Assembly: GCA_036226585.1 (NCBI GenBank)
Contig: CP108997.1
Coordinates: 5,270,001-5,334,000 of the forward strand
Reading direction: 5' to 3'
DNA length: 64,000 nt
Origin: Streptomyces sp. NBC_00708
GTDB lineage: Bacteria > Actinomycetota > Actinomycetes > Streptomycetales > Streptomycetaceae
Positions 54,829-64,000 of this stretch are shown piece after piece. A program made the translations under genes and the position numbers. Position 1 is the first letter of the stretch, and every line of letters begins with the position of its first letter. The notes below the pieces were generated by a model, which did no database searches, was not told where the DNA came from, and saw only the letters and a list, made by a program, of their open reading frames with translations.

Positions 54829-56274
54829 ATGACCTCCACCCACGCCTTCTGGCTGGCCGGCCGCCAGGCCACCGGCGAGGAAAGCTTCGACGTCACCAAC
54901 TCCTGGGACGGGCGCCTCGTCGGCACGGTCTCCGTCCCGACCGAGGCCCAGGTCGAGGAGGCCGTCGCCGCCGCGCACGCCGTGCGCGAGGAGTTCGCCG
55001 CGACCCCGGCCCACGTCCGCGCCGCCGCGCTGGACCACGTGGCCCGCCGGCTGGCCGAGCGCACCGAGGAGATCGCCCAGCTGATCTCCGCCGAGAACGG
55101 CAAGCCCGTCAAGTGGGCGCGCGGCGAGGTCGGGCGCGCCGTGTCCGTCTTCCGCTTCGCCTCCGAGGAGGCCCGCCGGTTCAACAGCGGCGAGGCCCAG
55201 CGCCTGGACACCGACGCCGGCGGCACCGGCCGGCTCGGCCTGACCCGGCGCTTCCCGCGCGGCACCGTGCTCGGCATCGCGCCCTTCAACTTCCCGCTGA
55301 ACCTCAGCGCCCACAAGGTCGCCCCGGCCATCGCCGTCGGCGTCCCGATCATCCTGAAGCCGGCCCCGGCTACCCCGCTCTCCTCGCTGATCCTGGGCGA
55401 GCTGCTGGCCGAGACGGACCTGCCGGCCGGCTCCTGGTCCGTTCTCACGGTGCCCAACGACCGGATGCCCGCCCTCGTCCAGGACGAGCGGCTGCCGGTG
55501 ATCTCCTTCACCGGGTCCGCCCCCGTCGGCTACGCGATCATGGACTCGGTGCCCCGTAAGCACTGCACGCTGGAACTCGGCGGCAACGGCGCCGCCGTCG
55601 TGCTCGGCGACTACGCCTCCGACGAGGACCTGGACTGGGCCGCGACCCGCATCGCGACCTTCTCCAACTACCAGGGCGGCCAGTCCTGCATCTCGGTGCA
55701 GCGCGTCATCGTGGACGCGGCCGTCCACGACCGGCTGCTGCCGAGGATCGTCGCCGCGGTGGAGGCCCAGGTCACCGGCGACCCGTCCGACCCCACCACG
55801 GACGTCGGTCCGCTCGTGGACGAGGCCGCCGCCCGGCGCGTCGAGTCCTGGGTCGACGAGGCCGTCGCCGCCGGGGCCCAGCTCCTCGCGGGCGGCAAGC
55901 GCGACGGGTCGACGTATGCGCCGACCGTCCTCGCCGGCCTGCCCGACGGCGTCACCCTCGCCACCGAGGAGGTCTTCGGGCCGGTCCTTTCGGTGCAGAA
56001 GGTGAACGGCGAGGCCGAGGCGTTCGCCGCCGTCAACGCCTCGCAGTACGGGCTCCAGGCGGGCGTGTTCACCCATGACATCCAGGCCGCCTTCCGCGCC
56101 CACCGCGCGCTGGAGGTCGGCGGCGTGATCATCGGCGACGTCCCCTCGTACCGCGCCGATCAGATGCCGTACGGCGGTGCCAAGCAGTCCGGCGTGGGCC
56201 GCGAGGGCGTCCGCTACGCGATGGACGACTACACCTACGAGCGCGTCCTCGTCCTCACCGGCCTCGCGCTCTGA
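54829..56274 (+). CDS. Aldehyde dehydrogenase (possible succinate-semialdehyde type)
   Basis: 481 residues of the aldehyde dehydrogenase superfamily. FNFPLNLSAHKVAPAIAVGV, FTGSAPVGYAIMDS, LELGGNGAAVVLGD and the catalytic Cys287 in GGQSCISVQRV are all seen, and EVFGPVLSVQKVNGEAEA near the C-terminus. Next to a GabT-like gene, succinate semialdehyde is a reasonable substrate, but the general sequence does not decide it. GAAGGGCC precedes the ATG. The gene is downstream of the PucR regulator and may be its target. Confidence 0.87.
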   Translation: MTSTHAFWLAGRQATGEESFDVTNSWDGRLVGTVSVPTEAQVEEAVAAAHAVREEFAATPAHVRAAALDHVARRLAERTEEIAQLISAENGKPVKWARGEVGRAVSVFRFASEEARRFNSGEAQRLDTDAGGTGRLGLTRRFPRGTVLGIAPFNFPLNLSAHKVAPAIAVGVPIILKPAPATPLSSLILGELLAETDLPAGSWSVLTVPNDRMPALVQDERLPVISFTGSAPVGYAIMDSVPRKHCTLELGGNGAAVVLGDYASDEDLDWAATRIATFSNYQGGQSCISVQRVIVDAAVHDRLLPRIVAAVEAQVTGDPSDPTTDVGPLVDEAAARRVESWVDEAVAAGAQLLAGGKRDGSTYAPTVLAGLPDGVTLATEEVFGPVLSVQKVNGEAEAFAAVNASQYGLQAGVFTHDIQAAFRAHRALEVGGVIIGDVPSYRADQMPYGGAKQSGVGREGVRYAMDDYTYERVLVLTGLAL

Positions 56275-56477
56275 CACGCACGCGGACGCATGCCGCATCC
56301 GGCGGCGGGCACTGGAGTGGCGGCCGACCCGATCGGCGCCCCGGGGCTGGTCGGGGCAGCCGGAATCGGGTACATACGGACGAGTAGAACCGGACAGGTA
56401 CGCACGGCGGACGGACCCCGTCCCGCCCGTGCGCCTGCCGGGTCCACCCACCCGACGACGCGGCGAGGTGAGCCCTC

Positions 56478-58424
56478 ATGTCCGCTCCATCCGCACAACA
56501 GCCCACGCCCAAGGTCTCCGAACGCGAAGCGCGCCAGGTGGCCGAGGACGCGCGGGAACGGGACTGGCGCAAACCCAGTTTCGCCAAGGAACTCTTCCTG
56601 GGCCGCTTCCGCCTGGATCTGATCCACCCGCATCCGCAGCCCGCCGGCGAGGACGTCCGGCGCGGCGAGGAATTCCTCGCCCGGCTCCGCGAGTTCTGCG
56701 AGACCCGGGTCGACAGCGCCCTCATCGAACGCGAGGCGAGGATTCCGGACGAGGTCGTCAACGGCCTCAAGGAACTCGGCGCGCTCGGCATGAAGATCGA
56801 CGTCACGTACGGCGGCCTCGGCCTGACCCAGGTCTACTACAACCGGGCTCTCGCGCTGGCCGGCTCCGCGAGCCCGGCGATCGGCGCGCTGCTCTCCGCC
56901 CACCAGTCCATCGGCGTGCCCCAGCCGCTGAAGACCTTCGGCACCCAGGAGCAGAAAGACGCCTTCCTGCCCCGGCTGGCCCGTACGGACATCTCCGCGT
57001 TCCTGCTGACCGAACCGGACGTCGGCTCCGACCCGGCGAGGCTCGCCACCTCGGCCGTCCCGGACGGCGACGACTACGTCCTCGACGGGGTCAAGCTGTG
57101 GACGACCAACGGGGTTGTCGCCGACCTGCTCGTCGTCATGGCCCGCGTCCCGAAGTCCGACGGCCATCCGGGCGGGATCACCGCCTTCGTGGTCGAGGCG
57201 GACGCCCCCGGCATCACCGTCGAGCACCGCAACGCCTTCATGGGCCTGCGCGGCATCGAGAACGGCGTCACCCGCTTCCACCAGGTGCGCGTCCCGGCAG
57301 CGAACCGCATCGGGCCCGAGGGCTCCGGCCTCAAGATCGCCCTCACCACGCTCAACACCGGGCGGCTCTCGCTGCCCGCGATGTGCGTCGGCTCCGGCAA
57401 GTGGTGCCTCAAGATCGCCCGCGAGTGGTCCGCCGTCCGTGAGCAGTGGGGCAGGCCGGTGGCCCGGCACGAGGCCGTCGGCTCCAAGATCGCCTTCATC
57501 GCCGCGACCACCTTCGCCCTCGAAGCCGTGGTCGACCTCTCCTCGCAGATGGCCGACGAGGACCGCAACGACATCCGTATCGAAGCGGCGCTCGCCAAGC
57601 TGTACGGCTCCGAGATGGGCTGCCTGATCGCCGACGAACTGGTCCAGATCCGCGGCGGACGCGGCTTCGAGACCGCCGCGTCCCTCGCCGCCCGGGGCGA
57701 ACGGGCCGTGCCCGCCGAGCAGATGCTCCGCGACATGCGGATCAACCGGATCTTCGAGGGCTCCACGGAGATCATGCATCTGCTGATCGCCCGGGAGGCC
57801 GTCGACGCCCACCTCAAGGTCGCCGGCGACATCATCGACCCCGACAAGCCGCTCTCCGCCAAGGCGAAGGCGGGCGCCAACGCGGCCGGTTTCTACGCGA
57901 AGTGGCTGCCCAAGCTCGTCGTGGGCCCCGGCCGGCTCCCGACCGCCTACGCCGAGTTCCACCCGGCCGGTCACCCGGACCTGGCCACGCATCTGCGGTA
58001 CGTCGAACGCGCCTCCCGCAAGCTCGCCCGCTCCACCTTCTACGCCATGTCCCGCTGGCAGGGCCGGATGGAGACCAAGCAGGGCTTCCTCGGCCGGATC
58101 GTCGACATCGGCGCGGAACTCTTCGCGATGAGCGCCGCCTGCGTCCGCGCCGAGCACCTGCGCGCCACGGACGAGCACGGCCGCGAGGCGTACCAGCTCG
58201 CCGACGCCTTCTGCCGCCAGGCCCGTATCCGCGTCGAGGAGCTGTTCACCCGGCTCTGGTCCAACACCGACGACCTGGACCGGCGCGTCGTCGACGGTGT
58301 TCTGTCCGGCACGTACGGCTGGCTGGAGGAGGGCGTCGTGGACCCGAGCGGCGAGGGCCCCTGGATCGCCGACGCCACCCCGGGCCCGTCCACGAAGGAC
58401 AACGTCCACCGGCCCATCCGCTGA
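56478..58424 (+). CDS. Acyl-CoA dehydrogenase family protein
   Basis: 648 residues. FAD-dependent acyl-CoA dehydrogenase fold: ALSAHQSIGVPQPLKTFGTQ, LTEPDVGSDPARLATSAVPD, IGPEGSGLKIALTTLNTGRL, and the base region IRGGRGFETAASLAARGE. It exceeds normal members (about 380-400 residues) by a long C-terminal helical region with its own conserved stretch (RKLARSTFYAMSRWQGRMET). Long-chain or unusual acyl substrate is likely. ATG 56478; GAGGTGAGC is upstream. Followed by a strong hairpin. Confidence 0.88.
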   Translation: MSAPSAQQPTPKVSEREARQVAEDARERDWRKPSFAKELFLGRFRLDLIHPHPQPAGEDVRRGEEFLARLREFCETRVDSALIEREARIPDEVVNGLKELGALGMKIDVTYGGLGLTQVYYNRALALAGSASPAIGALLSAHQSIGVPQPLKTFGTQEQKDAFLPRLARTDISAFLLTEPDVGSDPARLATSAVPDGDDYVLDGVKLWTTNGVVADLLVVMARVPKSDGHPGGITAFVVEADAPGITVEHRNAFMGLRGIENGVTRFHQVRVPAANRIGPEGSGLKIALTTLNTGRLSLPAMCVGSGKWCLKIAREWSAVREQWGRPVARHEAVGSKIAFIAATTFALEAVVDLSSQMADEDRNDIRIEAALAKLYGSEMGCLIADELVQIRGGRGFETAASLAARGERAVPAEQMLRDMRINRIFEGSTEIMHLLIAREAVDAHLKVAGDIIDPDKPLSAKAKAGANAAGFYAKWLPKLVVGPGRLPTAYAEFHPAGHPDLATHLRYVERASRKLARSTFYAMSRWQGRMETKQGFLGRIVDIGAELFAMSAACVRAEHLRATDEHGREAYQLADAFCRQARIRVEELFTRLWSNTDDLDRRVVDGVLSGTYGWLEEGVVDPSGEGPWIADATPGPSTKDNVHRPIR

Positions 58425-58450
58425 GCCGCCGTTCCGGGCCACAGCGCACC

Positions 58451-58483
58451 GCGGGGCGCGTCCAGTCGCTGGACGCGCCCCGC
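58451..58483 (+). terminator. Hairpin terminator after the acyl-CoA dehydrogenase gene
   Basis: GCGGGGCGCGTCCAG (58451-58465) pairs perfectly over 15 bp with 58469-58483; the loop is TCG. It begins 27 bases after the stop. Confidence 0.9.
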
Positions 58484-58516
58484 CGCACGTCCCGGTCCAC
58501 GGCAGGATGGACGCCC

Positions 58517-59752
58517 GTGACCGTCATCCATGTCCCCGGTTCCAAGTCCGTCACCGCGCGCGCCCTCTTCCTGGCCGCCGCCGCGAACGGCCGCAGCACG
58601 CTCGTACGCCCCCTCGCCTCCGACGACACCGAGGGGTTCGCCGCCGGGCTGACCGCGCTCGGCTACGAGGTCGGGCGGGACGCCGACGCCTGGCACCTCA
58701 CCGGCCGCCCGGACGGGCCCGCCGCCGCGGAGGCCGACGTCTACTGCCGGGACGGGGCCACCACCGCGCGCTTCCTGCCGACCCTCGCGGCGGCCGGCAC
58801 CCGCGGCAGCTACCGCTTCGACGCCTCCGCGCAGATGCGCCGCCGCCCCCTCGCCCCGCTCACCGACGCCCTGCGCACCCTCGGCGTCGACCTGCGCCAC
58901 GAGGAGGCCGAGGGCCACCACCCGCTGCGCATCGAGGCGGCCGGCATCAAGGGCGGCGAACTCACCCTGGACGCCGGGCAGTCCAGCCAGTACCTCACCG
59001 CCCTGCTGATGCTCGGCCCGCTCACGGAGACCGGGCTGCGGATCACCGTCACCGACCTCGTCTCGGCGCCGTACATCGAGATCACCCTCGCGATGATGCG
59101 CTCCTTCGGCGTCGAGGTCACCCGCGGCGGCCCCGGCGACACCGTCTTCACCGTGCCGCCGGGCGGCTACCGCGCCACCACCTACGCCGTCGAACCCGAC
59201 GCCTCCACCGCGAGCTACTTCTTCGCCGCCGCGGCCCTCACCGGCCGCGAGATCACCGTCCCCGGACTCGGTAAGGGCGCACTCCAGGGCGACCTGCGCT
59301 TCACCGACGTGCTGCGCCGCATGGGCGCCGACGTGCACATGACCGCCGACTCCACCACGATCCGGTCCACCGGCACGCTGAGCGGCCTCACCGTCAACAT
59401 GCGCGACATCTCCGACACCATGCCCACGCTCGCCGCCATCGCCCCCTTCGCCTCGGGGCCCGTACGCATCGAGGACGTCGGCAACACCCGCGTGAAGGAG
59501 TGCGACCGGCTGGAGGCGTGCGCGGACAACCTGCGGCGCATGGGCATCACGGTCACCACGGGCCCCGACTGGATCGAGATCCTGCCCGGCACGCCCCGGC
59601 CCGTGGAGATCGAGACCCACGGCGACCACCGCATCGTGATGTCCTTCGCCGTCACCGGCCTGCGCACCCCCGGCATCACGTTCGACGACCCCGGCTGCGT
59701 GCGCAAGACGTTCCCCGGCTTCCACGAGGCGTTCGCCGCCGCCACCGGCTGA
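58517..59752 (+). CDS. EPSP synthase family enzyme (divergent AroA-like)
   Basis: 411 residues of the enolpyruvyl transferase fold. The PEP/shikimate-binding motifs are recognisable: VPGSKSVTARAL, GQSSQYLTALLM, VEPDASTASYFFAAAALTG, DISDTMPTLAAIAPFASG, RVKECDRLEACADNL, THGDHRIVMSFAVTGLR and GCVRKTFPGF. The GNAGTAMR motif of classic AroA reads RDGATTAR here, with Ala81 at the place of Gly96 of E. coli. The protein may be an accessory shikimate enzyme or a related transferase, with a canonical aroA elsewhere. GTG start; the nearby ATG is out of frame. Confidence 0.82.
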   Translation: MTVIHVPGSKSVTARALFLAAAANGRSTLVRPLASDDTEGFAAGLTALGYEVGRDADAWHLTGRPDGPAAAEADVYCRDGATTARFLPTLAAAGTRGSYRFDASAQMRRRPLAPLTDALRTLGVDLRHEEAEGHHPLRIEAAGIKGGELTLDAGQSSQYLTALLMLGPLTETGLRITVTDLVSAPYIEITLAMMRSFGVEVTRGGPGDTVFTVPPGGYRATTYAVEPDASTASYFFAAAALTGREITVPGLGKGALQGDLRFTDVLRRMGADVHMTADSTTIRSTGTLSGLTVNMRDISDTMPTLAAIAPFASGPVRIEDVGNTRVKECDRLEACADNLRRMGITVTTGPDWIEILPGTPRPVEIETHGDHRIVMSFAVTGLRTPGITFDDPGCVRKTFPGFHEAFAAATG

Positions 59753-59836
59753 GGCGGGGCGCGGGGACGGGACACGAGCGGCGCGATCCGGGACGCCCTG
59801 TCCCCGCACACAGAACGAGCGGCGACAATGGGGGCC

Positions 59837-61090
59837 ATGACCGACAGCCCTGCCCCTCTCGCCGACCCGCACCTCGTCTTCGACGCCACGGAAGGCCGCC
59901 GGGACCTCGTCCTCCTCGGTTCCACCGGGTCCATCGGCACCCAGGCCATCGACCTGGTGCTGCGCAACCCCGACCGCTTCCGCGTCACCGCGCTGTCCGC
60001 GGCCGGCGGCCGGGTCGGCCTCCTCGCCGAGCAGGCGCGCCTCCTCAAGGTGCGCACGGTCGCGGTCGCCTCGCCCGAGGCCGTACCCGCCCTGCGCGAG
60101 GCGCTGCGACACGAGTACGGGACGGCCGAGCCGCTCCCCGGGATCCTCGCCGGCCCCGACGCGGCGACCGAGCTGGCCGCGAGCGACTGCCACACCGTGC
60201 TGAACGGGATCACCGGCTCCATCGGCCTGGCCCCGACCCTGGCCGCGCTGAAGGCGGGCCGCACCCTGGCGCTCGCCAACAAGGAGTCCCTGATCGTCGG
60301 CGGCCCCCTGGTCAAGGCGCTGGCGGCGCCGGGCCAGATCATCCCGGTCGACTCGGAGCACGCCGCCCTCTTCCAGGCGCTCGCGGCCGGCACCCGCGCC
60401 GATGTGCGCCGGCTCGTCGTCACCGCGTCCGGCGGCCCGTTCCGCGGCCGGACCAGGAGCGAGCTCGACGGTGTCACCCGGGAGCAGGCCCTCGCCCACC
60501 CCACCTGGGCGATGGGCCCGGTCATCACGGTCAACTCGGCGACCCTGGTCAACAAGGGCCTCGAAGTCATCGAGGCGCACCTCCTCTACGACATCCCCTT
60601 CGACCGCATCGAGGTCGTCGTCCACCCCCAGTCGTACGTGCACTCGATGGTCGAGTTCACCGACGGCTCCACGCTCGCCCAGGCGACCCCGCCCGACATG
60701 TCCGGACCGATCGCCATCGGTCTCGGCTGGCCGCAGCGCGTTCCGGACGCGGCCCCCGCCTTCGACTGGACGAAGGCCTCCAGCTGGGAGTTCTTCCCGC
60801 TGGACACCGAGGCCTTCCCGTCCGTCGGCCTCGCCCGGCACGTGGGTGCGCTGGGCGGCACCGCGCCGGCCGTCTTCAACGCGGCCAACGAGGAGTGCGT
60901 TGACGCGTTCCTGTCCGGCGCACTGCCCTTCAACGGCATCATGGACACGGTCACCGCGGTGGTGGGAGAGCACGGAACGCCCGCATCGGGAACTTCTCTC
61001 ACCGTCGCGGACGTACTTGAAGCGGAGACCTGGGCGCGGACCCGGGCCCGGGAACTCTCGGCCAAGGCCACTGCGGAGGCACGCGCATGA
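59837..61090 (+). CDS. dxr: 1-deoxy-D-xylulose 5-phosphate reductoisomerase
   Basis: 417 residues. NADPH-binding [20 protein letters not shown], then [28 protein letters not shown], and the metal/substrate region [20 protein letters not shown]. It converts DXP to MEP, step two of the MEP pathway. The start at ATG 59837 ([13 protein letters not shown]) follows the usual streptomycete N-terminus; ATG 59828 is an alternative three codons earlier. The stop overlaps the next gene (ATGA), an arrangement conserved in actinobacteria. Confidence 0.95.
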   Translation: MTDSPAPLADPHLVFDATEGRRDLVLLGSTGSIGTQAIDLVLRNPDRFRVTALSAAGGRVGLLAEQARLLKVRTVAVASPEAVPALREALRHEYGTAEPLPGILAGPDAATELAASDCHTVLNGITGSIGLAPTLAALKAGRTLALANKESLIVGGPLVKALAAPGQIIPVDSEHAALFQALAAGTRADVRRLVVTASGGPFRGRTRSELDGVTREQALAHPTWAMGPVITVNSATLVNKGLEVIEAHLLYDIPFDRIEVVVHPQSYVHSMVEFTDGSTLAQATPPDMSGPIAIGLGWPQRVPDAAPAFDWTKASSWEFFPLDTEAFPSVGLARHVGALGGTAPAVFNAANEECVDAFLSGALPFNGIMDTVTAVVGEHGTPASGTSLTVADVLEAETWARTRARELSAKATAEARA

Positions 61091-62397
61091 GCATGACGAC
61101 GATCCTGCTGACGATTCTCGGTATCGCCGTCTTCGCCCTCGGCCTGCTCTTCTCCATCGCCTGGCACGAGCTGGGCCACCTGTCGACGGCCAAGCTCTTC
61201 GGCATCCGCGTCCCCCAGTACATGGTCGGCTTCGGCCCGACCGTCTGGTCGCGCAAGAAGGGCGACACCGAGTACGGCATCAAGGCCATTCCGGCCGGTG
61301 GCTACATCCGCATGATCGGGATGTTCCCGCCCGGCGCGGACGGCCGCCTCGAAGCCCGCTCCACCTCGCCCTGGCGCGGCATGATCGAGGACGCCAGATC
61401 CGCCGCCTTCGAGGAGCTGGAACCGGGCGACGAGACGCGCCTGTTCTACACGCGCAAGCCGTGGAAGCGCGTGATCGTCATGTTCGCCGGCCCGTTCATG
61501 AACCTGGTCCTGGCCGTGGCGATCTTCCTCGGCGTCGCCATGTCCTTCGGCTTCCAGACCAACACCACCGAGGTCGCCGGCGTCCAGAAGTGCGTCATCC
61601 CGCAGAGCGCGCAGCGCGACACCTGCAAGAAGTCCGACGCCGTCTCGCCCGCCCAGGCCGCCGGACTGAAGAAGGGCGACAAGATCGTCGCCTTCGACGG
61701 TGAGCGGATGGACTCCTGGGACGCCCTCTCCGACCGCATCCGCGACACCGTCGGCCCCGCCACCATCACCGTGGAACGCGACGGACAGGAGAAGGACCTG
61801 CACGCGGTCCTCCTGAAGAACGCCGTCGCCAAGAAGGACTCGCACGGCGAGGCGGTCGCCGGCGAATACATCACGGCCGGCTACCTCGGCTTCGCCGCCC
61901 AGACGAAGATCCTCCCGCTCTCCTTCGGCGACTCGGTCGTCCGCATGGGTGACATGGTGGAGAACGGCGTCGACTCGATCATCGCCCTGCCCTCCAAGAT
62001 CCCCTCCCTGTGGGACGCGGCCTTCGGCGACGGCGAGCGCGCGGCGGACTCCCCGGTCGGCGTCGTCGGCGCGGCCCGCATCGGCGGCGAGGTGATGACG
62101 CTGGACGTCCCGGCGGAGAACCAGATCGCGATGATGCTGTTCCTGCTGGCCGGCTTCAACCTCTCGCTGTTCCTCTTCAACATGCTGCCGCTGCTCCCGC
62201 TCGACGGCGGCCACATCGCGGGGGCCCTGTGGGAGGCGCTGCGCCGGAACACGGCACGCGTCTTCAAGCGCCCCGACCCCGGCCCGTTCGACGTCGCCAA
62301 GCTGATGCCGGTCGCCTACGTGGTCGCCGGGGTCTTCATCTGCTTCACCCTGCTCGTCCTCGTCGCCGACGTGGTCAACCCGGTCAAGATCACCTGA
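61087..62397 (+). CDS. Site-2 protease, RseP/Rip1 family
   Basis: 436-residue intramembrane metalloprotease. Zinc motif HELGH (His27, Glu28, His31) in the first membrane segment, a PDZ-like domain in the middle ([20 protein letters not shown]), and the second active-site Asp in [16 protein letters not shown] near the C-terminus; four membrane segments in all. It cleaves anti-sigma factors or membrane-signal peptides after a first cut. Coupled to dxr; ispG follows 187 bases on. Confidence 0.94.
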   Translation: MSMTTILLTILGIAVFALGLLFSIAWHELGHLSTAKLFGIRVPQYMVGFGPTVWSRKKGDTEYGIKAIPAGGYIRMIGMFPPGADGRLEARSTSPWRGMIEDARSAAFEELEPGDETRLFYTRKPWKRVIVMFAGPFMNLVLAVAIFLGVAMSFGFQTNTTEVAGVQKCVIPQSAQRDTCKKSDAVSPAQAAGLKKGDKIVAFDGERMDSWDALSDRIRDTVGPATITVERDGQEKDLHAVLLKNAVAKKDSHGEAVAGEYITAGYLGFAAQTKILPLSFGDSVVRMGDMVENGVDSIIALPSKIPSLWDAAFGDGERAADSPVGVVGAARIGGEVMTLDVPAENQIAMMLFLLAGFNLSLFLFNMLPLLPLDGGHIAGALWEALRRNTARVFKRPDPGPFDVAKLMPVAYVVAGVFICFTLLVLVADVVNPVKIT

Positions 62398-62584
62398 CGG
62401 GTGCCGGCCGGACGCGCCGCATGCACCGCGAGTGACGGGTGGTGCGCGGGCTGCGTCCGGCCGGGCGGACATTCCGTGCGGGGCCGGACGCGGTGTGCTC
62501 CCGGCCGCCCCCGGTGACGTAACCTCGAAGGCCGGAGCCCGCCGATACCGGGACCTCGATCCACACCTTGGGGATGCTCAGCGC

Positions 62585-63739
62585 ATGACTGCGATTTCTC
62601 TCGGAATGCCCGCCGTTCCGACCAAGCTCGCCGAACGGCGGGTCAGCCGCCAGATCCAGGTCGGCTCGGTGGCGGTCGGCGGGGACGCGCCGGTCTCGGT
62701 CCAGTCGATGACGACGACGCGTACGTCGGACATCGGCGCGACGCTTCAGCAGATCGCGGAACTGACCGCGTCCGGCTGCCAGATCGTGCGCGTGGCCTGC
62801 CCGACGCAGGACGACGCGGACGCCCTGAAGACGATCGCCTCGAAGTCGCAGATCCCGGTGATCGCGGACATCCACTTCCAGCCGAAGTACGTGTTCGCCG
62901 CCATCGACGCCGGCTGCGCGGCGGTGCGGGTCAACCCCGGAAACATCAAGCAGTTCGACGACAAGGTCAAGGAGATCGCGCGGGCCGCGAAGGACGCCGG
63001 CACCCCGATCCGGATCGGCGTCAACGCCGGTTCGCTCGACGCGCGGCTGCTCAAGAAGTACGGCAAGGCCACCCCCGAGGCGCTCGTCGAGTCGGCGCTC
63101 TGGGAGGCGTCGCTCTTCGAGGAGCACGGCTTCCGCGACATCAAGATCTCGGTCAAGCACAACGACCCGGTCGTGATGGTCAACGCCTACCGCCAGCTCG
63201 CCGCCCAGTGCGACTACCCGCTGCACCTCGGCGTCACCGAGGCCGGCCCCGCCTTCCAGGGCACCATCAAGTCGGCCGTCGCCTTCGGTGCCCTGCTCAG
63301 CGAGGGCATCGGCGACACCATCCGCGTCTCGCTGTCCGCGCCCCCCGCCGAGGAGGTCAAGGTCGGCCTCCAGATCCTGGAGTCGCTGAACCTCAAGCAG
63401 CGCCGCCTGGAGATCGTCTCCTGCCCCTCCTGCGGCCGCGCCCAGGTCGACGTGTACAAGCTCGCCGACCAGGTCAGCGCCGGTCTGGAGGGCATGGAGG
63501 TCCCGCTGCGCGTCGCCGTCATGGGCTGTGTCGTCAACGGCCCCGGCGAGGCCCGTGAGGCCGACCTCGGCGTCGCCTCCGGCAACGGCAAGGGCCAGAT
63601 CTTCGTCAAGGGCGAGGTCATCAAGACCGTGCCCGAGTCGAAGATCGTGGAGACCCTGATCGAGGAAGCCATGAAGATCGCCGAGCAGATGGAGAAGGAC
63701 GGCATCGCCTCCGGCGAGCCCGAGGTCTCCATCAGCTGA
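62585..63739 (+). CDS. ispG: 4-hydroxy-3-methylbut-2-en-1-yl diphosphate synthase (IspG/GcpE)
   Basis: 384 residues. TIM-barrel with [20 protein letters not shown] and [17 protein letters not shown], and the [4Fe-4S] domain with Cys280 and Cys283 in [10 protein letters not shown] and Cys315 in [14 protein letters not shown]. It makes HMBPP from MEcPP, near the end of the MEP pathway. The ATG has GGGGAT nine bases upstream; the extension upstream lacks codon bias. Confidence 0.96.
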   Translation: MTAISLGMPAVPTKLAERRVSRQIQVGSVAVGGDAPVSVQSMTTTRTSDIGATLQQIAELTASGCQIVRVACPTQDDADALKTIASKSQIPVIADIHFQPKYVFAAIDAGCAAVRVNPGNIKQFDDKVKEIARAAKDAGTPIRIGVNAGSLDARLLKKYGKATPEALVESALWEASLFEEHGFRDIKISVKHNDPVVMVNAYRQLAAQCDYPLHLGVTEAGPAFQGTIKSAVAFGALLSEGIGDTIRVSLSAPPAEEVKVGLQILESLNLKQRRLEIVSCPSCGRAQVDVYKLADQVSAGLEGMEVPLRVAVMGCVVNGPGEAREADLGVASGNGKGQIFVKGEVIKTVPESKIVETLIEEAMKIAEQMEKDGIASGEPEVSIS

Positions 63740-63757
63740 CCCCGCACAGCCTCCGAC

Positions 63758-63788
63758 AGCGCCCCGCCGGGCACCCCGGCGGGGCGCT
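63758..63788 (+). terminator. Hairpin terminator after ispG
   Basis: AGCGCCCCGCCGGG (63758-63771) pairs perfectly with 63775-63788. Outer bases (CCCCGCAC before, GTGCGGGG after) can extend the stem. It starts 19 bases after the stop. Confidence 0.88.
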
Positions 63789-63900
63789 GCCGTGCGGGGG
63801 CCCGGCGGTCCGCGCACAGCTGTTCCCGGGCACGGGCGGCGTCGGTCAGGCTCTTCGGTTACAGTGCGGAAATCAGCAGACCGCATGGTGAGGCCCCCTC

Positions 63901-64000
63901 GTGTTGACGCACACCACCACCCGGGTCCTCGAACCCAGCGACCTCGGTGCCGCACTCGCCGTCCTGGAGAGCGAGCCCGTGGTCAACGCCTTCGTGACGT
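63901..64000 (+). CDS. GNAT-type acetyltransferase, N-terminal fragment (runs off the window)
   Basis: GTG at 63901 with GTGAGG about eight bases upstream opens 33 codons to the window end: LTHTTTRVLEPSDLGAALAV, then LESEPVVNAFV. The start resembles actinobacterial GNAT proteins with an N-terminal DUF4081 domain found after ispG. Too little is visible to be sure. Confidence 0.6.
   Translation, partial: MLTHTTTRVLEPSDLGAALAVLESEPVVNAFVT

Noticed and set aside
58040..60973. 977-residue minus-strand frame opposite aroA-like and dxr genes
   Set aside because: Same shadow pattern, no recognisable domain.

Overview
The window is a very GC-rich stretch of an actinomycete chromosome and almost certainly comes from Streptomyces. 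Supporting evidence: strong third-position GC bias, GTG and TTG starts, coupled ATGA/GTGA overlaps, the sporulation sigma factor WhiG, an NsdA-type regulator, a cluster of type I signal peptidases and a DasR-type operator before a chitinase. The gene order (nsdA-amtB-glnK-glnD-ffh ... rpsP-rimM-trmD-rplS-sip cluster ... dprA-whiG-rpsB-tsf-pyrH-frr-cdsA-rlmN ... dxr-rip-ispG) matches, from memory, the core arm of Streptomyces chromosomes. I see no transposase, integrase, CRISPR array, tRNA or rRNA.

Layout. 1-6.9 kb: end of an nsdA-like gene, then the nitrogen operon amtB-glnK-glnD behind a GlnR-type operator, then ffh with a very strong terminator. 7-8.9 kb: a divergent pair, a putative methyltransferase and a SprT-like zinc protein. 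9.1-20.3 kb: ribosomal and RNA-modification genes (rpsP, KH protein, rimM, trmD, rplS), five consecutive type I signal peptidases, a Nudix hydrolase, DUF2469, YraN, ComM-like and DprA. 20.6-29 kb: whiG, a TetR regulator, a secreted M23 protein, rpsB, tsf, pyrH, frr, cdsA and rlmN. 29-33.1 kb: a TPP riboswitch and thiamine ABC transporter genes. 33.1-48.7 kb: accessory metabolism and regulation: LOG-like protein, an ABC exporter with a degenerate signature motif, aldehyde dehydrogenase, serine hydrolase, a GDPD/two-component operon, an adenosine-deaminase-family gene that may be a menaquinone-pathway enzyme, a NADAR protein and a GH18 chitinase. 49-58.4 kb: GABA aminotransferase, a membrane P-loop ATPase, a PucR regulator, a second aldehyde dehydrogenase and an acyl-CoA dehydrogenase. 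58.5-64 kb: a divergent EPSP-synthase-like gene, dxr, site-2 protease, ispG and the start of an acetyltransferase gene.

Functional links. AmtB, GlnK and GlnD form the ammonium-sensing circuit. Ffh delivers proteins to the Sec system and the signal peptidases process exported proteins. Dxr and IspG are two steps of the MEP isoprenoid pathway, and the adenosine-deaminase-family enzyme may feed menaquinone synthesis. GabT, the PucR regulator and the two aldehyde dehydrogenases fit amine/GABA catabolism.

Most of the window is conserved core sequence. The most noteworthy signals are the signal-peptidase array with a recent duplication or gene-conversion tract, the thiB riboswitch leader, the dre/promoter overlap before the chitinase, the pyrH leader structures, the EPSP-synthase-like active-site variant, the ABC ATPase with a lost C-loop motif and the antisense overlap of the M23 and TetR genes. 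All family assignments are by reading the sequence; no database search was possible.
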